A DNA stretch of 64,000 nt from Paracoccus sp. MA (lineage in GTDB: Bacteria; Pseudomonadota; Alphaproteobacteria; Rhodobacterales; Rhodobacteraceae): assembly GCF_020990385.1 (NCBI RefSeq), contig NZ_CP087598.1, positions 2,113,001-2,177,000 on the forward strand, in the 5' to 3' direction. The notes under the pieces are model-generated. The model saw only the letters and a program-made list of their open reading frames with translations, did not search any database and was not told the DNA's origin. Made by a program: the position numbers and the translations under genes. This document shows positions 25,665 through 33,209 of this stretch, piece after piece. Each line of letters starts with the position of its first letter. Position 1 is the stretch's first letter.

Positions 25665-26750
25665 GACATCGGCATCGGCCTTGCCCGGCGAGATGCACTC
25701 CTGCGCATGATGCGATCCACATCGGTAAGTGACTGGACCGATCCACACCGCGATCCGGTTTGCTATCGCGCGCAGCAGGATATGGCCGCGGAGATAGGCA
25801 TCACGGACCGTGCCTTGCGCGCCCATGAGCGGCAGTTGGAGGCGCTTGACCTGGTGCTGATCGACACCGCGGCCGATGGGCGACGATCCGGGGCGGAATT
25901 GAGCGGTGGGCGGCGTTTGGGAATTAATTTCCGGCCGCTCATCCTGCGTGTGGGCGAACTGATCGCCTGTGACCGCGACCGCCAGGCCGAGAGCCGGAGG
26001 ATGCAGGCCCTGCGGCTGGAATGCTCGGCGCTGAAGCGTGATGTTCGGCGCGCCATCGAGCGCCTGGTCGAACTGGATCCGCGGCATCCTGCCCTTGGAT
26101 CGTTCCTGCAAGCCTTCGCGGCTTGGCCAAGGCGCTACGCCGGTTTTCGGTCAGTTGCTCTGCTTGAGGGCCACCTGGCGGAAATCCGATTCGTCTATGA
26201 CCAACTGGCCGAGATCCTGTCATGTCGCGCAGATTCTTCCGGCGTGTCGGAATCCGAGATTCCGGCGATACTAAATACAACTCTAAAGAATCCTGAAATC
26301 TGTAGCGGTTCCTCCGCCAATGAACGGCCGGCCCGCAAGCGGGCCGACGACAGTTCCTCTATGGCTGGGCCTCATGGCCCAGCCAATTGCAAAGAAAAAA
26401 GTGTCGGCGGGGCCGGACCGAATGGCAACCCCGATGATGTGAGCTGGATCAGCCCCCAGGTCATCCGGCAGATCGCCGGGCCATGCTTCCTTGAGCGCCT
26501 GGACCATCATTGCTCGGGCGGCGCGATCACCGAACGAGCTATGCGTTCGGCAGCATTCGAACTCGCAGGCTGGCTGGGCATCAACGAAAGTGCGGTCCTG
26601 GAAGCCATGAACGTGTTCGGAGACTTGCGCATGGCCCTTTGCATCCTGATCATCGAAGCGAACATAGGGCACCCAACCCATCCTATCCACAGTCCAGGTG
26701 GGGCGTTGCGAGATGCACCGGCAGGGCATAAGCATCTATATATAGTATAA
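25665..26750 (+). pseudogene. repC: RepC-type plasmid replication initiator, N-terminally truncated
   Basis: The frame is open from the IS3 end and reads LARRDALLRMMRST at its start; the first available ATG is 25707 (347 residues). The N part has the RepC winged helix (PVCYRAQQDMAAEIGITDRALRAHERQLEALDLV), then GRRLGINFRPLILRVGEL. The C part has RMALCILIIEANIGHPTHPI followed by SPGGALRD, the closing motif of RepC proteins, but then ends about 15 residues later than the motif and short of the usual tail. RepC starts replication of repABC-type plasmids and carries the origin within its gene. No repA or repB is adjacent. With both ends damaged it is likely inactive. Confidence 0.7.
26260..26384. 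other. AT-rich patch with two hairpins inside repC (possible origin relic)
   Basis: Within the linker between the two RepC domains the base composition drops sharply (ATACTAAATACAACTCTAAA region, 26268-26300). It is followed by two perfect stems: CGGCCCGC/GCGGGCCG (26329-26346) and GGCTGGGCC/GGCCCAGCC (26363-26384). In repABC plasmids the origin lies in an AT-rich part of repC, so this may be its remains. That reading is inference. Confidence 0.4.
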
Positions 26751-27033
26751 ACAAACGACCTCGGCAGGGAGTTTATCGTTAGAGCAGGTCCCGGACCATT
26801 CACGGCGTTTGACTATATAGACGTCGAATGGGGACAGTACACATCGACATCCAGAGATTGGGTCCCACCAGAAAACAGGGTGCCACAGGACACATCGCTT
26901 ATCACCGAGGGAAGCGACTTGTCCGATACTTTTCTAAAGATGGCTTTCTTTGCCCAATTGGTTGGGCTTTCGCGGATCTTCGCACCACTTCGCATCCGGG
27001 GTCTTCCGACGTCCTCCGATGTCTTCCGCCTTA
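26751..27033. other. AT-richer intergenic remnant between repC and the IS5 element
   Basis: This 283-bp stretch has lower G+C than the chromosome and no convincing gene. A 68-codon open frame from 26828 has no ribosome site and ends at the IS boundary. It is probably plasmid-derived filler or a decayed gene cut by the insertion at 27034. Confidence 0.4.
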
Positions 27034-27884
27034 GGTCGTGTTGACAAAAGGGATTCCTCTGGCAGTCGTCCTATGATTCAAGCTCATCTCTACGTGGGAG
27101 ATGAACTTGGCACGCAACCTGATATCCGACGATGAGTGGACCTTCTTCGAGGGCTTCATTCGTGCCGTCCGGCACCCTAACGGGCGGAAACCTGCGGACC
27201 ATCGTCTTGTTCTGAATGGTATATTCTGGATCGCAAGGACTGGTGCGCCATGGCGCGATCTGCCCGAAGAGTTTGGCAAGTGGTCCTCGGTCTACCGTCA
27301 GTTCCGCCGCTGGACTTTGGCGGGACTGTGGGAGGATATCCTGGATGCGCTGAACCACGCTGGGATCGCGCCAGACAAGCTCCAGATGGTTGATAGCACT
27401 GTGATCCGCGCCCATCATCATGCGGCGGGCGCAAAAGGGGGACTCCGAAAGAGGCTCTTGGCCGTTCGAGAGGTGGCTTCTCGACCAAGATCCATCTCCG
27501 CGTCAACGGCGCAGGCCTCCCGATGAGGACCGAGATCACGCCGGGGCAGGATTCCGACTACACCGGCTATGATATGGTGATGGCCGACAACCTGCCGCAA
27601 CCAGCAGTTCTGGTCGCCGACAGGGGCTATGACTCTGATAAAATTCGGGAAGACATCGAGAGCCGCAACGCCCTGCCCATGATACCGATGCGAAGGAACC
27701 GAAGGGTGCGCAAGGCTGTCGACATGACCATCTACACCCTGCGCAACATGGTCGAGCGCTGCTTCAACAAGCTGAAAAATAGCCGCCGCCTTGCAACCCG
27801 CTACGACAAAACCGCCGAAAGCTTCCTTGGCTTCGTCGACGTCGCCTGCATCAGGCTCTGGCTCCGCCATTTGTCAACATGACC
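27034..27884 (+). mobile_element. IS5-family (IS427-like) insertion sequence, apparently intact
   Basis: The element is 851 bp. Its ends are near-perfect inverted repeats: GGTCGTGTTGACAAAAGG on the left and, read inward from the right, GGTCATGTTGACAAATGG. Both ends are flanked by TA (27032-27033 and 27885-27886), fitting the 2-bp target duplication of this group. It encodes a transposase in two overlapping frames joined by a predicted -1 frameshift. Confidence 0.88.
27101..27882 (+). CDS. IS5/IS427-type transposase, produced by -1 frameshift
   Basis: The first frame (27101-27526) has the DUF4096-like N part (LISDDEWTFFEGFIRAVRHP, APWRDLPEEFGKWSSVYRQFRRW) and the first catalytic Asp in VDSTVIRAHHH. 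At the slippery A AAA GGG GGA (27433-27442) a -1 slip gives GGTPKEALGRSRGGFSTKIH, the family consensus, and continues to 27882. That second frame supplies the second Asp (LVADRGYDSDKIRE) and the Glu (RNMVERCFNKLKNSRRLATR). Reading without the slip ends in a short missense tail. The fused product is about 260 residues and looks functional. Confidence 0.85.
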
Positions 27885-27949
27885 TAGTGCAGATATTCGT
27901 GTCACACAACATCGGTCGCCGCGCCGCGGGCTGAGGCTTCGGCGCCGGC

Positions 27950-30133
27950 TCAGCCGGGCTGGCAGACGAAGGCCTCCAGCGTCTCGGGGTCGATGGGCTT
28001 GAAGAGGATCTGCAGCCCGGCCTGGCCGGCGGCGCGCCGGGTTTCGGGGCTGCGGTCGGCGGTGATGATGCGGGTCGGGCGCAAGCCGAAGCGGCGGTGC
28101 AGCGCCTGCGCCGTCTCGACGCCGCTGGGGCCGTCGCCCAGCTGCTGGTCCAAGAGGTAGATGTCGGGGATGACGCCCATCTCCTCGACCAGGGTCAGCG
28201 CCTCGCTGCCGCTGGCGGCCTCGACCACCTCGACGCCGCGGCGTTCCAGCAGCTGCGCGATGGCGCTGCGCAGGTCTTCGTCATTCTCGACCAGCAGCAC
28301 GATGCGGTCCATGCCCGCCTCGGGCGGGGGCGTGGCGGCGGGGGCCTTGCTGCCGGCGCGGGGCAGGTCATGCGCCAGGGGCAGCTCGACCGAGAAGCGG
28401 GTGCCGCGGCCCGGCACCGAATGCAACCGCAGCCGGTGGTCCAGCAGCGCGCAGGCGCGCTCGACGATGGCCAGGCCCAGCCCCATGCCCTGCGCGGCCG
28501 AGGCGGTGCCCTCGACGCGGTGGAACTCGCGGAAGATCGCCTGCTGGTGCTCGGGCGCGATGCCGGGGCCGGTGTCGTGGACCTCGATGCGCAGGCTGCC
28601 GCCCTGGCGGCGCACGCCGACCAGCACCCGCCCGGCTTGCGTGTAGCGGATGGCATTGCCGATCAGGTTCTGCAGGATGCGCCGCAGATAGGCCGCGTCG
28701 CTTTCCACCGCCAGTTGGCAGGGCATGATGCGCAGTCCCAGGCCCTTGGCGGCGGCCAGCGGCGCGAATTCGTCGGTCAGCTGCGCCAGCAGCAGCTCCA
28801 TCGACAGGGGCGCGATCTCGATCTCGGTGCCGCCGGATTCCAGCCGCGACAGGTCCAGCAGCGCTCCCAGGATGCCCTCGACGCTGAGAAGCGCGTTATG
28901 CGCCTTTTCCAGCGTGGCGCGCAGGGCGCTGTCGCCGGCATCGTCGCGGGCCGAGGCGACGAAGAGCTTGGCGGCCGAGAGCGGCTGCAGCAGGTCGTGG
29001 CTGGCCGCCGCGACGAAGCGCACGCGGGCGGAATTCGCGCGCTCGGCATTGGCCAGCGCCGCGGCCAACTCCTCGGTCCGGGCGGTGACGCGGGCTTCCA
29101 GCGTGGCCTTGGCCCGCAGCATGGAATGGATCGCCAGCCGTTCGCGCGTGACATCGGTAAAGGACATCACGAAGCCGCGCTCGGGCATCTCGCGGCCATG
29201 CACGTCCAGGATGACCCCCGAGGCGTGCCAGAGCTCGAAGGACAGGGGCAGGCGCGCGCCGCGCATCCGCACCCATTCGCGCAGCTGCGAGGCCGAGAAG
29301 CCTTCGTTGAAGCGGGCCTGATACAGCATCCGCACTGCCAGCCGCTCGAAGCTCAGCCCGCGATGCATCAGCGCCGCGGGGATCTCCAGCAGGTCCGCGA
29401 GCCGCTGGTTCCAGCCGATCAGCGCGCCATAGGCGTCGAAGATGCCGACGCCCTGGTTGATATGCTCCAGCGTCGCGCGGATCATCCGCGCCTGGTTGTC
29501 CAGCAGCTTGCCATGCTCGATACGCTCGGTGCGGATGATGCGGGTCACGTCGGTATGCAGGACCACCGTGCCGCCGTCGAGCGTGCGCTGCTCGCTGACC
29601 TGGATCCATCGGTCGCCGGTCAGGCCGATGTTGAAATGCTGCGGCTGCTCGTGGCGCCGCATCCGCTGGGCGATCCAGCCGTCGGCGGTCAGCCCCTCGG
29701 GCAGCAGCACCTGCCGCGACCGGCCCAGCAGCTCGACATAGGCCGCGAAGCCGATGCCGGGGACAAGCGCCGGGCGCACATCCGGCAGGTCGGCGCAGAA
29801 GCGGCTGTTGCACAGCACCAGCCGGTCCTCGGCGTCGAACAGCGCGAAGCCTTCCTCGATCGCCTCGATGGCCTGCGACAGGTCGCGGCGGGCGCGCTCG
29901 GCGGTGGCATTGGCGGCATTCAGCCGCTCCAGCGTCGCCTCGAGATCGCAGGTGCGCTGGCGGACGCGCTCCTCCAGCAGGGCGGCGCGGCGGAATTCCT
30001 CGAAGGCGGCGTTGTTCTCGTCCCGGCGCTCCTCGGAATGGCGCATCAGCACCTCGGCGATGACCAGCAGCTTCTCCAGGTTCTGCCCGGCATCGTCGTT
30101 ACGGTCGATGAGCCAGTCCGAGATGCGCGCCAT
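27950..30133 (-). CDS. Soluble hybrid histidine kinase with two PAS domains and a receiver
   Basis: The 727-residue protein has no membrane helix. In order: an N-terminal coiled coil (residues 30-90), PAS domain 1 (about 90-205, AIEEGFALFDAEDRLVLCN), PAS 2 (about 220-335, HINQGVGIFDAYGALIGWN), a second coiled coil, the HisKA box FVAAASHDLLQPLSAAKLF with the phospho-His near residue 390, the ATPase domain (NLIGNAIRYTQAGRVLVG, HDTGPGIAP, QGMGLGLAIVERA), and a C-terminal receiver with the acceptor Asp in YLLDQQLG. It overlaps the FIST gene by 4 bp. The layout resembles the kinases that control PQQ ethanol oxidation in Pseudomonas. Confidence 0.9.
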   Translation of the reverse strand: MARISDWLIDRNDDAGQNLEKLLVIAEVLMRHSEERRDENNAAFEEFRRAALLEERVRQRTCDLEATLERLNAANATAERARRDLSQAIEAIEEGFALFDAEDRLVLCNSRFCADLPDVRPALVPGIGFAAYVELLGRSRQVLLPEGLTADGWIAQRMRRHEQPQHFNIGLTGDRWIQVSEQRTLDGGTVVLHTDVTRIIRTERIEHGKLLDNQARMIRATLEHINQGVGIFDAYGALIGWNQRLADLLEIPAALMHRGLSFERLAVRMLYQARFNEGFSASQLREWVRMRGARLPLSFELWHASGVILDVHGREMPERGFVMSFTDVTRERLAIHSMLRAKATLEARVTARTEELAAALANAERANSARVRFVAAASHDLLQPLSAAKLFVASARDDAGDSALRATLEKAHNALLSVEGILGALLDLSRLESGGTEIEIAPLSMELLLAQLTDEFAPLAAAKGLGLRIMPCQLAVESDAAYLRRILQNLIGNAIRYTQAGRVLVGVRRQGGSLRIEVHDTGPGIAPEHQQAIFREFHRVEGTASAAQGMGLGLAIVERACALLDHRLRLHSVPGRGTRFSVELPLAHDLPRAGSKAPAATPPPEAGMDRIVLLVENDEDLRSAIAQLLERRGVEVVEAASGSEALTLVEEMGVIPDIYLLDQQLGDGPSGVETAQALHRRFGLRPTRIITADRSPETRRAAGQAGLQILFKPIDPETLEAFVCQPG

Positions 30134-31287
30134 CAGCCGGGCTCCGCCAGTTGCGTCCCCGGCGGGTAGATCGCGCAGCCGGTCAGGGTGTGGTTGACAT
30201 GCAGCGGGCCGAATTGCTCGCCATAGGTGGAAAAGCCCCAGACGCGATGCCGGCGCAGCACTTCCGAAACGGCACCGCCCAGCTGCTTCTGCTCGGCCTC
30301 GATGCGGCGCAGCACGCAGTCGAAGCCCAGCACCGCCACCGGCGGCACCGGCCCGGCCAGCTGCGACAGCCGCCGGTCCAGATGCGCGGGCAGGTCCTCG
30401 GGCTCGGTCAGCGCCAGCACCACGCCCGCGTCGATGGCCGAAAAGAACAGCAACTCGCCCGAAGGCAGCACGCGTTGCACCGCCCGCACGTGATAGCGGC
30501 CGCCGACCCGCACGGCGAGCGGATGCGCGGCAAAGGTCAGGTAGTCGATCAGCGCCGGATCCTTGCCCAGGATGCGGGCGTATTCACGCGCCGCCGGCTC
30601 GGCATTGATGCGCTGCACGATGCGGGCGGCGGGGTCGGCCCGGGTTACCACCATGCGCCGCTCGGTCGGGTGCAGGTGGTCCATGTTCAGCGCCCGCACC
30701 GGGCAAAGCCCGCGCAGCACCGACAGCACCGCCGCGTTGCGCAGCGCCCGGCCGCGATGCAGGACCAGCGTTTCCCGGAATCGCAGCCCGTCCCCGGCCG
30801 ATCCGCCGATCAGCGGCACATGGCCCGAGCCGGCCGCCAGTGCCGAGGCCAGGTCGTCCTCGCAAAGCGACAGCCCGTCGACCAGCAGCAGGGCGAATTC
30901 ATGCGGCAGATGCGCCTGCGCACCCGCGAGATCCTGGCGCAGTTGCAGGAAGGCCGCCGCCGCGGCGCTGCGCGACAGGCGGTCGAGGTCGGTCAGCTCC
31001 AGCACCTCAGCTGCGAAAAGTCGCGAGGGGAATCCCAGCGCCAGCACCGCGCCTTCGTCATAGCCCGCCTCCGAGATCTCGCCGGCGGTGGTACAGCCGA
31101 CGACATGGGCGGCGGGCAGGCGCGCCGCGGTCTCGGCAGCGATGCGCGCGACGTCGGCCCGGGGCGAGACAAAGAGCATGACCAGCGCGAAGGGCCCGGG
31201 ACCAAGGCCCCGCGCCAGCCGGCCGGTCACGTCGGCGTCCTGCGCCGGCGCGCTGGCCCGCGCGATGCAATCCTGCGCTGCGCTCAC
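30133..31287 (-). CDS. FIST domain sensory protein
   Basis: This 384-residue protein matches the FIST N plus FIST C domains, a ligand-sensing module thought to bind small molecules such as amino acids. The N domain shows VVGCTTAGEISEAGYDEGAVLALGF near residue 45, and the C domain has VRALNMDHLHPTERRMVV and LPSGELLFFSAIDAGVVLALTEP. No signal peptide is seen. Placed between a response regulator and a histidine kinase with overlapping genes, it probably feeds a signal into that kinase; this is inference from context. Confidence 0.83.
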   Translation of the reverse strand: MSAAQDCIARASAPAQDADVTGRLARGLGPGPFALVMLFVSPRADVARIAAETAARLPAAHVVGCTTAGEISEAGYDEGAVLALGFPSRLFAAEVLELTDLDRLSRSAAAAAFLQLRQDLAGAQAHLPHEFALLLVDGLSLCEDDLASALAAGSGHVPLIGGSAGDGLRFRETLVLHRGRALRNAAVLSVLRGLCPVRALNMDHLHPTERRMVVTRADPAARIVQRINAEPAAREYARILGKDPALIDYLTFAAHPLAVRVGGRYHVRAVQRVLPSGELLFFSAIDAGVVLALTEPEDLPAHLDRRLSQLAGPVPPVAVLGFDCVLRRIEAEQKQLGGAVSEVLRRHRVWGFSTYGEQFGPLHVNHTLTGCAIYPPGTQLAEPG

Positions 31288-31326
31288 CCCGGCCTCCCTT
31301 CCGCTGTCGCGCCTCCTCCGTCAGGC

Positions 31327-32067
31327 TTAGCGGTTCACTCCCTCGCTGTCATGGCCTGCGATCTCGGCCCTCGCCTCGGCGGTCATGGCGTTGAAGCTGA
31401 TGTCCTGGGCGAACAGCACCGCCTGGGTGCGGGTCTGCACCCGCAGCTTGCGCATGATGGCGGTGACATGCGCCTTGACCGTGGTCTCGGCGATCGACAG
31501 CTCATGCGCGATCTGCTTGTTCAGCAGCCCGGTGCTGATCAGCTGCAGGATCCGCGCCTGCTGCCGGGTCAGCGAGGCGAGCCGCGCCAGCGCCTCCTCG
31601 GCCAGGCTGGGGGTGGCATTGTCCAGCGCCAGCCGGCTGGCATGCACCTCGCCGCGGGCGATGGCGGCGAAGGCCTCGCGGAAGGCCTCGCGCGGGGCGT
31701 GCTTGGGCACATAGGCGCTGACCCCGGCCAGCAGCGCGCCGCGCACCACCCGGCGCTCGTCCATGGAGGAGACCACGATGATCGGCCGCTCGGCCGCCGC
31801 CTGGCGCATGCGCACCACGCCTTCCAGCCCGTTCACGTCGGGCAGGTGCAGGTCCAGCACGATCACGTCGGGCACCGGCTCGCGCGCCATGCGGTCCAGC
31901 GCCTCGGCCAGGCTGCCCACGGCCTCGACCCGGGCGATGCCCACCGGGCCGGTCAGCGTCATCGACAGCGCGTCGCAGAACAGCGGGTGATCGTCCACGA
32001 TCAGCGCCGTGTTCAGCGGCCGGATCGGCGGCGGGGGTTGCTGGGCTTGTTCCATGGTTCTGCTCAT
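31327..32067 (-). CDS. LuxR/NarL-type response regulator (ErbR/AgmR-like)
   Basis: This 246-residue protein has a receiver domain (ALIVDDHPLFCDALSM, phospho-acceptor Asp in DVIVLDLHLPDVNG near residue 72, switch residues VVSSMDE and YVPK) and a C-terminal LuxR helix-turn-helix (LTRQQARILQLISTGLLNKQIAHELSIAETTVKAHVTAIMRKL). In Pseudomonas the relative ErbR/AgmR activates exaA; here the gene lies four genes downstream of exaA, so a matching role is likely. It heads the RR-FIST-kinase set, which is tightly packed. Confidence 0.87.
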   Translation of the reverse strand: MSRTMEQAQQPPPPIRPLNTALIVDDHPLFCDALSMTLTGPVGIARVEAVGSLAEALDRMAREPVPDVIVLDLHLPDVNGLEGVVRMRQAAAERPIIVVSSMDERRVVRGALLAGVSAYVPKHAPREAFREAFAAIARGEVHASRLALDNATPSLAEEALARLASLTRQQARILQLISTGLLNKQIAHELSIAETTVKAHVTAIMRKLRVQTRTQAVLFAQDISFNAMTAEARAEIAGHDSEGVNR

Positions 32068-32096
32068 CTGGCTGCCTCGGCTGGAATGGGTCGAGT

Positions 32097-32540
32097 CTAG
32101 GGGCGGGCGGCGGGGCCGTGAAGCGCGGGATGCCGTCGCCCCGGGTCCTCCAGCCGGATCAGCCAGCCGCCCGAGGCATTGACCTGGATGCCGTAGCGCC
32201 CCGGCCTCTCGATCAGGAACGAGCCCGAGCCGGCCCCAGCCTGATGCAGATTCTGGATCACCGCGCCCGATGCGTCCAGCAGATAGACCACCATGATAGC
32301 ATCCATGCTTTCGAAGACCAGCCGCGCCGGCCCGTCCAGGTCGAAGCGCGGCAGCACCCGGTTGCCGGCGCCGCGATGCTCCAGCGCCGGCTTCCGCGCG
32401 GCGAGCCGGTCATAGCAGGCCAGCCGCAGGGCCGCGTCCGGCTCGGCCCGGCAGGCGCGAAGCGCGGCGGCCAGGTCGAGCCCCGGCGCCGGCGTGGCCG
32501 CCAGCGCTGCCGAGGCCAGGATCACCAGTCCACGGGGCAT
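32097..32540 (-). CDS. Secreted hypothetical protein in the ethanol-oxidation cluster
   Basis: This is a 147-residue protein with a short signal peptide (MPRGLVILASAALAATPAPG). The mature N part has LRACRAEPDAALRLACYDRLAA, a two-Cys helical motif seen in small periplasmic proteins of the type VI-associated or DUF-like CRAI...LACYD family. The C part is beta-rich with LLDASGAVIQNL and PGRYGIQVNASGGWLIRLED. I recognise no function. It overlaps the pentapeptide gene by 19 bp, so the two are probably translated together. Confidence 0.65.
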   Translation of the reverse strand: MPRGLVILASAALAATPAPGLDLAAALRACRAEPDAALRLACYDRLAARKPALEHRGAGNRVLPRFDLDGPARLVFESMDAIMVVYLLDASGAVIQNLHQAGAGSGSFLIERPGRYGIQVNASGGWLIRLEDPGRRHPALHGPAARP

Positions 32541-33142
32541 CCCGTGCAGTGCTCCATATGCACCCCCTCCCAGATGGCATAGGGGGCGTGGTTGCCCTCC
32601 AGCAGCGCCTCGGCGAAATCGGCGTTGTAGAACTTGCTCTCCATCAAGTTCGCGCCGATCAGCTTCGCGCCGACGAATTTCGACTTGGGCGCCATGGCCG
32701 CTTCGAGCGTGGCGGCGGTCAGGTTCGCGCCCGACAGGTCGGCGCCGGCCAGCCGGGTATAGTCCAGGTTGGCGCCGGTCAGGTCGGCGTCCCGCATGAC
32801 CACGCCCTGCAGCTGGGCCATCTGCAGGTTGGCGCCGCGCAGGTCGGCGCCGGTCAGGTCGGCGCCCTTCAGCTCGGCCCCGAACAGGTTGGCGCGCATC
32901 AGGTTCGCGCCCTTCAGGTCGATGCCGTTCAGCTTCAGCCCGCGCAGGTCGGCGTGGCGGAGGTCGGCGCCGGGGCAGGCGGCGCCGGCGCGGATCTCGC
33001 AGGTGCCGATGACCAGCGGCCCTTCTCGCGGGGGCGGCTCGTCGACGATAACCGGCCAGCCGCCGCCGGTCTGTTCGGAATTGGCCGCATGGACCCCGGA
33101 GGCGAGGGCCAGGGCGGCTAGGATGGTCAGGCTTCTGAGCAT
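32522..33142 (-). CDS. Secreted pentapeptide-repeat protein
   Basis: The 206-residue precursor has a signal peptide (MLRSLTILAALALASGVHA). From about residue 55 to 175 it runs through A(D/N)LxX repeats such as ADLRHADLRGLKLNGIDLKG and GANLMRANLFGAELKGADLT, enough for a right-handed quadrilateral helix of roughly six coils. The C terminus has two cysteines (HCTGCPVDW), possibly a disulfide. Pentapeptide proteins are also found next to exaA-type genes in Pseudomonas, but their part in alcohol oxidation is not established. It lies 67 bp downstream of exaA. Confidence 0.85.
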   Translation of the reverse strand: MLRSLTILAALALASGVHAANSEQTGGGWPVIVDEPPPREGPLVIGTCEIRAGAACPGADLRHADLRGLKLNGIDLKGANLMRANLFGAELKGADLTGADLRGANLQMAQLQGVVMRDADLTGANLDYTRLAGADLSGANLTAATLEAAMAPKSKFVGAKLIGANLMESKFYNADFAEALLEGNHAPYAIWEGVHMEHCTGCPVDW

Positions 33143-33209
33143 GGGATTTTCCCTCGGTTCGGGGTGTGGGGACGGGCAGGGACGACCTGCCCGGCCGGTC
33201 AGTTGCCTG

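Noticed and set aside
26828..27034. A 68-codon frame between repC and the IS427-like element
   Set aside because: No ribosome site, no recognisable domain, and its stop codon is created by the IS boundary.
28097..32100. Two long plus-strand frames opposite the kinase, FIST and response regulator genes
   Set aside because: The minus-strand genes have complete domain architectures; the plus frames are compositional artefacts.
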